A DNA stretch of 21,171 nt from a virus: the IMG/VR virus record IMGVR_UViG_3300028569_000199, positions 1 to 21,171 of that record; one strand, given 5' to 3'. A program made the position numbers and the translations under genes. Of this stretch, positions 14,195 to 20,732 are shown piece by piece; positions within the stretch are counted from its first letter, which is position 1; each line of letters starts with the position of its first letter. The notes beneath the pieces were generated by a model. That model was not told the DNA's origin, ran no database searches, and was given only the letters and a program-made list of their open reading frames with translations.

Positions 14195-14564
14195 ATTCGT
14201 AATCCTTTAACACGTATAAAAATCTAATTAAATTATCTTTTAAAGCCCATTGTTCTTTTTCGTTAAGATATGAAATTAAATCATCTATTCCATTCGAACC
14301 TAAACTATTAAGATTTTTTAAAATATTTTCAGAAGCTATTCGATTACCTAGCTCATTTATTATTTCTTGCATAGAATCGTTAGATTCTTCTCTATCATCT
14401 TCTTCTTCTATTTCACGATTTTCATACTCATTATTATTGCCTTGCTTTGGCATAAAACTATTTCTTGCAGAATGTTCATCAGGAACATCACCAAAATTTG
14501 CAATTTCTTCTTTTAATAAAATTTTATTATATGCTTTTTCTAATAAATGTTGATCGTATTTCAT
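14172..14564 (-). CDS. Acidic tagged protein
   Basis: The 130-residue protein opens with MKYDQHLLEKAYNKILLKEEIANFGD, the clearest version of the shared tag, with a potential L17-K18-E19 cleavage site. It continues with an acidic low-complexity stretch (EYENREIEEEDDREESND) and a helical C-terminus (DLISYLNEKEQWALKDNLIRFLYVL). The function is unknown; an internal head or core protein is a reasonable guess. It follows the gene at 14571 after 6 bp and shares its transcript. It ends inside the tail of the primase gene. Confidence 0.72.
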   Translation of the reverse strand: MKYDQHLLEKAYNKILLKEEIANFGDVPDEHSARNSFMPKQGNNNEYENREIEEEDDREESNDSMQEIINELGNRIASENILKNLNSLGSNGIDDLISYLNEKEQWALKDNLIRFLYVLKDYEFSTNSSE

Positions 14565-14570
14565 AAAAAA

Positions 14571-15191
14571 TTATTTAGGAGCACCTTGCATATCTTGATC
14601 ACGTAATTTTTTAGGTGCTGTGATAATGAATGTATTAAGAACTTCTTTTAATTTTTCTACTTCACCAGCAATACGAGTAATAGAATCGGAAGCTTTGCGG
14701 GTAACACCTCTCAACAAACTACCCGGTCTATCAGAATCAGCCAATATTCTATGTAAAGATGTTCCCTTATCAGGATCATTTAAAAAGTTAGCAAATTGGT
14801 CTAATTTATCGGACCATGTTCGTATTTGCTCTATACTTTGTTGGGTTATTTCGGGTGATAACCCTTGAGTTTCAAATTCAGATGGATCTGTTTCTTGTGA
14901 TAACGATTTATCAAAATCTTGTTTATTTTTTTCAGGGGAATATACATCCGATGAATTATCCAACGATTGTTTTTCCACATCATTAGACGGTATAGGTTCA
15001 CCATTATCATCTCCTTGTTCTTTTAAAAGAGCTTTAACAAAGCTAGAAATGAACGGAATATCCGATTCATTCAAACTCATTTTACGTCTATTGGAATCAA
15101 GTACGTTTTTTATTTGATTTCTTGTTCTTAAAGATGTTTGAGGTACTAAAGTTTTCATATTTCTTTTATTATTTTTGACTTTTTTAGACAT
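14571..15191 (-). CDS. Unknown protein with basic N-terminus and internal tag-like site
   Basis: The 206-residue product begins with a basic segment (SKKVKNNKRNMKTL) and then has SDIPFISSFVKALLKEQGDD at about 43-62, matching the tag pattern but displaced about 40 residues inward (L56-K57-E58). A Met at 38 is an alternative start that would put the site near residue 21. An acidic linker (63-105) and a helical C-terminal domain follow (IEQIRTWSDKLDQFANFL, ITRIAGEVEKLKEVLNTFI). The family is not recognised; a structural or core role is inferred. Confidence 0.7.
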   Translation of the reverse strand: MSKKVKNNKRNMKTLVPQTSLRTRNQIKNVLDSNRRKMSLNESDIPFISSFVKALLKEQGDDNGEPIPSNDVEKQSLDNSSDVYSPEKNKQDFDKSLSQETDPSEFETQGLSPEITQQSIEQIRTWSDKLDQFANFLNDPDKGTSLHRILADSDRPGSLLRGVTRKASDSITRIAGEVEKLKEVLNTFIITAPKKLRDQDMQGAPK

Positions 15192-15202
15192 TATGATAAA
15201 AT

Positions 15203-15221
15203 TACTTATCCTTTATTTATA
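15203..15221 (-). promoter_or_regulatory. Candidate late promoter pair TATAAATA / GATAAGTA
   Basis: On the minus strand, an exact T4 late consensus TATAAATA (15221 to 15214) is followed by GATAAGTAA (15210 to 15202), 12 bp or less from the ATG at 15191. The second element matches the ATAAGTAA found before three other genes. The 47-bp divergent gap also serves the glycosyltransferase gene at 15239; I see no clear promoter for that strand. Confidence 0.5.
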
Positions 15222-15238
15222 CAAATACATTTTAAAAT

Positions 15239-15907
15239 ATGAAAACCATTAAATTCGTAATAGCTACCAAAGATAACAAACAAACTTTTTTAAATAAAAA
15301 ACCATTTGGCTTATTTTTAGAAAAAACAGAATCCGTCAATAATGCTATAATTATAGAAAATAACACAGAAGGACTTCCTAAAGTATATAATAAATTCTTA
15401 ACCGAAGAATATAAAAATAATTTTATAATTTATGTTCATGATGATGTTCTTATAGATGATTTGTTTGCTTTTGAAAAAATGCAAATGGCTTTTGAAAATT
15501 ACGATATTATAGGTTTGGCTGGAGCGAAAACGTGCAATTTAAATTCAGATGTATGTGCATGGCATTTGATGTCAAATCAAGATAATTACGTAGGAGAAGT
15601 AGCACATTATGCAAAGAATAAAAAAGTATGGACTACAGTGTTCGGCCCATCTGATAGCAGAGCTTTAATTTTAGATGGATTATTTATTGGTGTAAATGTG
15701 GAAAAAGCTCTAGAAAAACAATTAAAATGGGATGAGAATTTTAAATTTCATCATTACGACATATCATTTTGTTTACGAGCTAATAATTTAAAAATAAAAG
15801 CTGGTGTTTTTCCGTTAAGATCTGTACACTATGGGTTAGGAGATTCGATGCTTTCTGATGATTGGGAAAAATCTAATCAACTTTTTAAATCTTTATATGC
15901 AAACTAA
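15239..15907 (+). CDS. Glycosyltransferase, family 2 / StrF-like
   Basis: The 222-residue protein has the small GT-A layout: an N-terminal strand (IKFVIATKDNK), NAIIIENNTEGLPKVYNKFL, a metal-binding HDD in NFIIYVHDDVLIDDL (61-75), and WDENFKFHHYDISFCLRAN near 163-181, matching the aromatic-rich acceptor/base region of the StrF-like family (for example 'fhfYD.d.clra'). It keeps its acidic metal site, unlike the protein at 2452. The acceptor is unknown. It heads a run of replication and chaperone genes, with the next gene overlapping by 11 bp. Confidence 0.8.
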   Translation: MKTIKFVIATKDNKQTFLNKKPFGLFLEKTESVNNAIIIENNTEGLPKVYNKFLTEEYKNNFIIYVHDDVLIDDLFAFEKMQMAFENYDIIGLAGAKTCNLNSDVCAWHLMSNQDNYVGEVAHYAKNKKVWTTVFGPSDSRALILDGLFIGVNVEKALEKQLKWDENFKFHHYDISFCLRANNLKIKAGVFPLRSVHYGLGDSMLSDDWEKSNQLFKSLYAN

Positions 15908-16283
15908 TAATAATATTTTTGAATTTTTAGACTGGATTTTAAAGAAAAAAGAAAAAGAACCTATATACGAAAATAATATCACAGATTATATTTTAAATCG
16001 ATGGGTATCTATGTCAGATTTTGATGCCGCTAAAATTACAAATGTAACTGTAAATAGATGGAATAAGTGCGATGAAAGCTCTGAAAATTTTTTACAAAAT
16101 TGTAAATTTTTAAAAATAATTTTACCCAAAATACATAAAAAATTAGAATATCTTAAAAAGAAAAATATAAACACAGAAGAAAATTCGGATGAAGATATAT
16201 TGATAAAAAACTATGAAATATCTAAAAGAGAAATAAAAATATATAACAATTTACTTGAATATATTAAAAACAAAGATAATTAA
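15897..16283 (+). CDS. 62: Probable clamp-loader small subunit, gp62-like
   Basis: The start is placed at the ATG at 15897 (MQTNNNIFEF, 128 residues), giving an 11-bp overlap; an earlier in-frame ATG at 15858 would overlap by 50 bp. The pattern FEFLDWILKKKE...YILNRWVSMSDFDAAKITN...FLKIILPKIHKKLEYLKKKN...YEISKREIKIY resembles the phage clamp-loader A (gp62) family of distant T4-like phages: 'F.fl..I..kK', 'NR.lSm..d....N', 'ilpk.kr..kWiKk'. With gp44 this loads the gp45 clamp. The gp44 gene, normally adjacent, is not here. Identification is by remembered pattern. Confidence 0.6.
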   Translation: MQTNNNIFEFLDWILKKKEKEPIYENNITDYILNRWVSMSDFDAAKITNVTVNRWNKCDESSENFLQNCKFLKIILPKIHKKLEYLKKKNINTEENSDEDILIKNYEISKREIKIYNNLLEYIKNKDN

Positions 16284-16289
16284 ACGTAT

Positions 16290-16679
16290 ATGATAGACTT
16301 AATACCAAAAAATGTAGAAAATTTAAACAAAGGATTAGTAGAATTAGAAAGTTATAAAAATTCTGATCTAAATCTAGAAGGTTGGGAATTGACTGACGTA
16401 TTAGATGATATTTTAATGGTGGAATATATAGATGTTTCATCAGACGGAACACAAATCAAAAGAGGAAACATTTGGGTTCCTGTCGATGTTGTGCATTTTG
16501 CATGGAGAGTTGGTAAGGTTCATTTGGCTGGCCCTAATTGCAGAACCGTGAAAAAAGGGGATTGTGTAATTTTTCCGAACGATAAAGGTATTAAGGTAGC
16601 AAGTTTAAATAACATATCAAACTTAGTATTTTTAAACGAAGGTAGAATATTTGGTGTAGCTAAACCACAAAATGGGTAA
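16290..16679 (+). CDS. GroES/gp31-like co-chaperonin
   Basis: The 129-residue product has the beta-barrel pattern of the GroES fold in its second half: VHFAWRVGKVHLAGPNCRTVKKGDCVIFPNDKG, then VFLNEGRIFGVAKP, corresponding to GroES 'G.V...G......vk.GD.V.f....g' and the closing 'L.E.dIlgv'. Between about 45 and 62 lies a segment (DVSSDGTQIKRGNIWVPVDV) where a mobile GroEL-binding loop is expected. T4 gp31 (111 residues) replaces GroES for folding gp23. The stop overlaps the next start by 8 bp. Confidence 0.75.
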   Translation: MIDLIPKNVENLNKGLVELESYKNSDLNLEGWELTDVLDDILMVEYIDVSSDGTQIKRGNIWVPVDVVHFAWRVGKVHLAGPNCRTVKKGDCVIFPNDKGIKVASLNNISNLVFLNEGRIFGVAKPQNG

Positions 16680-17070
16680 TATCGGGATATCAGGATTATA
16701 TCAAATAGCTCAAACTCACGTTGTAGAAATTGTTTTTACTCGTAGAGATAGAAATCGATTACCCAAAACACGTAGAATGTTACTAACATTAGATCGAAAA
16801 CTATTAAATTCTACTGAAGGTATCAAATTATTACATTTCAAAAAACCTAGATTACCACGCGCATATGAACCAAGACCTAAAAATTTGGAATTTTTTTGGG
16901 ATATTATAATGCAAGATTGGAGAGCCGTACCCGGTGAAAGTATCAATGTGGTAAGAAGCGCGATGTTGCCGATAAAAACATACCCTGATAGTACTAAATT
17001 TTGGCAATATTATAATTTAATATTGTCAAAAATGACATCTGGTGAGAAAGCATCCTTTATGGATCGATAA
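16672..17070 (+). CDS. Probable Sm-like/SH3-barrel small phage protein (DUF2693/WYL_2-like)
   Basis: The 132-residue protein has VVEIVFTRRDRN, TRRMLLTLDRKLL, LEFFWDIIMQDWRAVPGESINVVRSA in an order that matches the DUF2693/WYL_2 group of small SH3-barrel phage proteins ('v.v.F.KkdG..R.m.ctl.p.llp...vwD....dWRsf..dsi..v'). The function of that family is not established; nucleic-acid association is suspected. It is basic (many Arg/Lys). It overlaps the co-chaperonin gene by 8 bp and lies 3 bp before the next gene, so belongs to the same operon. Confidence 0.6.
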   Translation: MGNIGISGLYQIAQTHVVEIVFTRRDRNRLPKTRRMLLTLDRKLLNSTEGIKLLHFKKPRLPRAYEPRPKNLEFFWDIIMQDWRAVPGESINVVRSAMLPIKTYPDSTKFWQYYNLILSKMTSGEKASFMDR

Positions 17071-17073
17071 AAA

Positions 17074-17427
17074 ATGCTTATTAACGGAACATATATAGAA
17101 AACAATTGCAAAAAATTATTGCAAAAAAATATATCATTTGAAATTAAAAATAAAATTATAAAAAAAGGAAAATTAATTTTATTTTATCAAAGAAATTTTT
17201 ATTTGGTTTTTATTTTAGAAAACGATAAAAAGAAAAAAGATAAATTAGAAATACCGATACCGTTTGGAATGGAATATCATGAGGACGATGACTTAATGTA
17301 TTTTGATTATAGAATTGTTACATTAAAAAAACATTTATTTGATATCGAACCGTATTTTACATTGTTCAATCCAAAGGTTGCAAAATCAAAATTTTTTAAT
17401 ATAATATTAACTGTAAATGGAAAATAA
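17074..17427 (+). CDS. Unknown protein
   Basis: I do not recognise this 117-residue protein. It is Lys/Ile/Phe-rich and probably alpha/beta, with strands such as KLILFYQRNFYLVFILEN and LMYFDYRIVTLKKHLFDIEPYF. The central KKKKDKLEIPIPFGMEYHEDDD is a mixed-charge loop. No membrane segment is clear, although the second strand is hydrophobic. It is tightly packed in the operon, with 3 bp upstream and an 11-bp overlap downstream. Confidence 0.65.
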   Translation: MLINGTYIENNCKKLLQKNISFEIKNKIIKKGKLILFYQRNFYLVFILENDKKKKDKLEIPIPFGMEYHEDDDLMYFDYRIVTLKKHLFDIEPYFTLFNPKVAKSKFFNIILTVNGK

Positions 17428-17671
17428 AAAAATTAATATATTTAATGTTTTTTCTGGTACTGTGATACAAATACCCGAAAAAGATTTAAAAATTTTGGAT
17501 ATAAGTCAAATACCATTAAAATCATATCCAAAAATCAATAAAAAACAAAACTACGGTAGATTGTATACCGGAAGAGATAAAGACAATTTTGTATACTATG
17601 CTGCTCCGTGTGTTTTAAAGGTGGTTGATCAAGAATTAAGCAAATCTCTCAATAAAGATTTGATAAAATAA
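17417..17671 (+). CDS. Unknown small protein
   Basis: The 84-residue protein has an N-terminal strand pattern (INIFNVFSGTVIQIPEKDL), a basic middle (KSYPKINKKQNYGRLYTGRD) and a C-terminal FVYYAAPCVLKVVDQELSK. No known motif is recognised. It overlaps the preceding gene by 11 bp, the recurring overlap length here, and is the last gene before the promoter of the DinG-like helicase. Confidence 0.62.
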   Translation: MENKKINIFNVFSGTVIQIPEKDLKILDISQIPLKSYPKINKKQNYGRLYTGRDKDNFVYYAAPCVLKVVDQELSKSLNKDLIK

Positions 17672-17672
17672 A

Positions 17673-17701
17673 TTGACAGTTTTACAGAAACACTCTATAT
17701 T
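17673..17701 (+). promoter_or_regulatory. Sigma-70-type promoter at the helicase start
   Basis: TTGACA (17673-17678), 17 bp, TATATT (17696-17701), then 6 bp to the ATG at 17708. Predicted +1 falls on the A of the ATG, exactly as at the primase gene. The interval also contains AGGG directly before the ATG, too close for a Shine-Dalgarno. Confidence 0.65.
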
Positions 17702-17707
17702 TTAGGG

Positions 17708-19360
17708 ATGTCAAATTTTTTAGATTTTTTTCCAAACGGTGCAGTACCCCGAACACAACAAATAGAAGCTCTAAAAAAAATAGATAAAATTTGGAATTCT
17801 GGTAAAAAAATAGCAATAGGATGTTTACCTACAGGTTCTGGGAAATCTCATATAGCTAAAACGATAGCCGAAAGTACTAGAAATATAGATGATACTTTAA
17901 AAGAGTATATTGAGAATTATTCGATATATAAAAAAAACAAAGATAATGAGTTTTGCGTATCTCAAGAGTTTTTAGATGCCGAATTTTTCGGTGCTTTTAT
18001 TCTTACTATTAGTAAATCGCTACAAGATCAATATTCAAATCTTTTTTTGGATGGTCGTAGCATTAAAGGTAAAAGAAATTATAAGTGTGATATAGATGAT
18101 AATTTTTATACTGATTTTGCACCATGTACATTATTACCATCACAAAAAATAGAATGTTTTCAAGAGAATAGATGTCCATATTACAAAAATAGAAATAATG
18201 GATTAATATCAAAATCCCCTGTTTTAAACTATAGTGTTTTTTTAAATCTTCCTGAATTTTTACAAAAAAGACAGATTTTGATAATGGACGAAGCATCAGA
18301 ATTAGAAGACGAATTGATTAATAAATATACTTTAAATATAAATTATAAAAATTTAAAATTTGAAGGAATACCGCATACAAAAATATTAGATGATAATACA
18401 ACAAAATCTAAAAAATGGTTACAAGATCTACATACAGAAGTAACAAAAGAATACGAAGATTGTTTTTTAAATGCACAAAAAATATCCTTAAAATCGGGGT
18501 TTGATAAAATAAATAACAATATATCTGGTAAAATATTCAGATTATCAAATATGATTTCTACTATGGATCTAGTATTAAACAATTGGAAAGATTGTGATTA
18601 TTTAGTTGAATCGTTTAATACGGAAAAGGTAACATTTGCGCCATATAATATAAAACCTTTATCAAAAAATATTTTTGATAAAGCTGATAAAATATTAATG
18701 ATTTCTGCTACAATATCAAATCCTAAAGAATTTGCAAAAACACTGGGTATTTCTGAAAACGATTATGAATATTTTGAGATCGATTCGTGTTTTGATGCTA
18801 AAAAATCTCCTATAATGTGTTCAAAAAAATATTCATTATCTTATAAAACAATGGATAGTATGTTACCACTTATAGTTAAGGATGCTATAGAAATATGTAA
18901 GAGTCATCCGAATGAAAAAGGACTGATACATACTCATACTAATAAAATAACCGAAGAATTTAAGAAACAATTAAAAAACAATCAACGTTTTCTTTTTAGA
19001 GATGATGGTATAACAAACGAGGACATAATAAGAGAACATTACGATACTAATGAACCCACAATATTGATTAGTCCGTCTCTAGATACAGGTATAAGTTTGG
19101 ATGACGATTATGGCAGATTTCAAATTATAATAAAAGCTCCATATTTACCTTTAAATTCAAATAGAATTAAAAAAATGTTTAAAGAAAACCCTGAACATTA
19201 TACATCTAAAATGTTAGATAAGATTATTCAAATGTGTGGTAGATGTACTAGATCTAAAGATGATTTTTCGGTAACTTATATATTAGACGGTACAGCTGTA
19301 AAAACTATACAAAGATATAGTAAAACGTTACCTAAATACTTTTTAGATCGATTTTTTTAA
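17708..19360 (+). CDS. DinG/XPD-family superfamily 2 helicase with probable Fe-S domain
   Basis: The 550-residue protein shows: Walker A PTGSGKS (41-47); four Cys at 127, 140, 150 and 156 (NYKCD, APCTL, IECF, RCPYY) in the position of the XPD/DinG iron-sulphur cluster; the NYSVF segment after it; motif II MDEAS (193-197, DEAH-like); SATIS (motif III-like region); SPSLDTGISLDD; and motif VI QMCGRCTRSKDD (508-519). Family members are 5'-3' helicases acting on forks, D-loops or R-loops. It would complement UvsW. The T4 genome uses Dda and gp41 instead, so this is an added or replacing activity. It is expressed from its own promoter. Confidence 0.9.
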   Translation: MSNFLDFFPNGAVPRTQQIEALKKIDKIWNSGKKIAIGCLPTGSGKSHIAKTIAESTRNIDDTLKEYIENYSIYKKNKDNEFCVSQEFLDAEFFGAFILTISKSLQDQYSNLFLDGRSIKGKRNYKCDIDDNFYTDFAPCTLLPSQKIECFQENRCPYYKNRNNGLISKSPVLNYSVFLNLPEFLQKRQILIMDEASELEDELINKYTLNINYKNLKFEGIPHTKILDDNTTKSKKWLQDLHTEVTKEYEDCFLNAQKISLKSGFDKINNNISGKIFRLSNMISTMDLVLNNWKDCDYLVESFNTEKVTFAPYNIKPLSKNIFDKADKILMISATISNPKEFAKTLGISENDYEYFEIDSCFDAKKSPIMCSKKYSLSYKTMDSMLPLIVKDAIEICKSHPNEKGLIHTHTNKITEEFKKQLKNNQRFLFRDDGITNEDIIREHYDTNEPTILISPSLDTGISLDDDYGRFQIIIKAPYLPLNSNRIKKMFKENPEHYTSKMLDKIIQMCGRCTRSKDDFSVTYILDGTAVKTIQRYSKTLPKYFLDRFF

Positions 19361-19415
19361 TTTATATTTTTTAAAAAATATTTAAAACGTTTATTTTTAA
19401 TAAATATTTATATAG
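19361..19415. other. AT-only intergenic gap with two palindromes
   Basis: This gap contains an 18-bp perfect palindrome (19364-19381, A/T only, six T then six A at centre) and a 12-bp palindrome ATAAATATTTAT (19400-19411). The latter carries AATAAATA on the plus strand (19399-19406), one base from the T4 late consensus and 9 bp before the ATG at 19416. The first may be a weak bidirectional terminator; both may also be by-products of base composition. Confidence 0.4.
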
Positions 19416-20159
19416 ATGAAAAAATATACGTTTAATTGGGAAATACAAACACTTCTTGAACAGATGGTTGCTGCTTTCAATGATGTTATAATTAAACGAT
19501 ATGATAAAAATAAAGAACTTTTAGATCCACCTGATAAAAAAGTATTGTATGTGTATGCACCCAAAACTAGAGTATTCAATTATTTAAATAATCCCGCACC
19601 TGGCGGGTTAACGGTTCCGGTTATTGGTGTTAATATAAACTCTATAACCAGAGATAATACGAGAGTTTTTAATAAAAACGAAGGGTTTAGAGTTCCATAT
19701 AGTAACGAAGAAGATTCTTTACCTTATGATAAAAAGATATTACAACCCGTACCTGTTAATATCGGGGTTTCGATGACCATAGTAACAAAATATCAAAATG
19801 ATATGGATCAAATTATATCTAATTTTGTACCATATTGTGATCCTTATATTATAATATCTTGGAAAATACCTACAGTAAATCCAAAATTTCCAACAGAAAT
19901 AAGATCTGAAATATTATGGGATGGTAGTATCAGAATAAATTATCCTATAGAATTACAAGCAACCCAACCCTATAGAATTACAGCTGACACAACATTCACA
20001 ATCAAAGGATGGTTATTTAAACGATTGGATGAGGTTATTAATAAAATATATGTAATAGATTCCGAATATCACACAGCAAACTTCGATAATAATTTATTAG
20101 TAGACATAGATGATATATTTACAAATTATTATAGTATATCAGCAAGACCACAATTCTAA
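19416..20159 (+). CDS. 15: Tail sheath stabiliser / completion protein, gp15-like
   Basis: The 247-residue product aligns by eye with T4 gp15 (272 residues). VSMTIVTKYQNDMDQIISNFVPYCDPYI (118-145) corresponds to the T4 segment YELSIFTRYEDDMFQIVEQILPYFQPHF, and TFTIKGWLF (193-201) to TFEVNGWMYPP, followed in both by a strand toward the C-terminus. The protein caps the sheath and tube, joining tail to neck. It starts a structural gene run with the two downstream genes; a late promoter-like AATAAATA lies just upstream. Confidence 0.8.
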   Translation: MKKYTFNWEIQTLLEQMVAAFNDVIIKRYDKNKELLDPPDKKVLYVYAPKTRVFNYLNNPAPGGLTVPVIGVNINSITRDNTRVFNKNEGFRVPYSNEEDSLPYDKKILQPVPVNIGVSMTIVTKYQNDMDQIISNFVPYCDPYIIISWKIPTVNPKFPTEIRSEILWDGSIRINYPIELQATQPYRITADTTFTIKGWLFKRLDEVINKIYVIDSEYHTANFDNNLLVDIDDIFTNYYSISARPQF

Positions 20160-20164
20160 TTAAA

Positions 20165-20701
20165 ATGAAAAAGGTTATACCGTATCAAATTAGCTTGAGT
20201 TCTAATATTTCTTCAGTCGATATATTCATAAAGGGAAAATCGTTTTTAAGACCTAGAAAATTATATTTAAGTGCATCAAATGAAATGATGTTTAATAATA
20301 TAAGATGTTTTAATCCTTTCATATCAGGAACAAATACGCAAAAACTATCATATCCGCCGTTTAGAGCAATTCAAGTTTTTGAGTTTACCGTTATAAATGA
20401 TAAATTTTTAAATTTTATTTTCCCGCAACAACCAAAAACGATAGGATATGTTGATGTTATAATGGAAAATGAGGCTGGTTATGGTAAATTAACAAAAGAT
20501 ACAATTTTACCTTATATAAGCTCATTCGGTTGCTCTCAAAATATACAATTTCCGTGGACTAAAGGCATAGAAATAATATATTACAATCATAAATGGAATG
20601 ATAATTTACTATGGATCGATGATTATATATGGGATGAATATTATGATTATAAATGGGATGATTATATGTTATGGTTAGATGTTTATAATTGGTATGAATA
20701 G
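20165..20701 (+). CDS. TIG/Ig-like virion protein with Trp-repeat C-terminal tail
   Basis: Residues about 8-112 fit an IPT/TIG-type fold: VDIFIKGKSFLRPRKLYL at 18-34, FEFTVINDKFLNFIFPQQP and IGYVDVIMENEAGYGKLT (93-110), the last typical of phage virion TIG-like domains. The last 37 residues form two copies of a Trp/Asp/Tyr-rich unit with Trp at 144, 150, 156 and 164, 170, 176. The tail may dock the protein into another virion component or bind carbohydrate. It starts 5 bp after the gp15-like gene. Confidence 0.75.
   Translation: MKKVIPYQISLSSNISSVDIFIKGKSFLRPRKLYLSASNEMMFNNIRCFNPFISGTNTQKLSYPPFRAIQVFEFTVINDKFLNFIFPQQPKTIGYVDVIMENEAGYGKLTKDTILPYISSFGCSQNIQFPWTKGIEIIYYNHKWNDNLLWIDDYIWDEYYDYKWDDYMLWLDVYNWYE
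20588..20698 (+). repeat. 60-bp coding repeat for the Trp-rich tail
   Basis: Residues 142-161 (20588-20647) and 162-178 (20648-20698) are copies: KWNDNLLWIDDYIWDEYY versus KWDDYMLWLDVYNWYE. Trp spacing is six residues within each copy and 20 between copies. The second copy ends at the stop codon. Confidence 0.8.
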
Positions 20702-20713
20702 TAACAGTTAAAA

Positions 20714-20722
20714 TATAAGTAA
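20714..20722 (+). promoter_or_regulatory. Candidate late promoter TATAAGTAA
   Basis: The same 9-mer as at 7885 and 11011, here ending 10 bp before the ATG at 20733. It lies in the 31-bp gap between two structural genes, which supports a late role. Confidence 0.5.
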
Positions 20723-20732
20723 GTATATTAAT

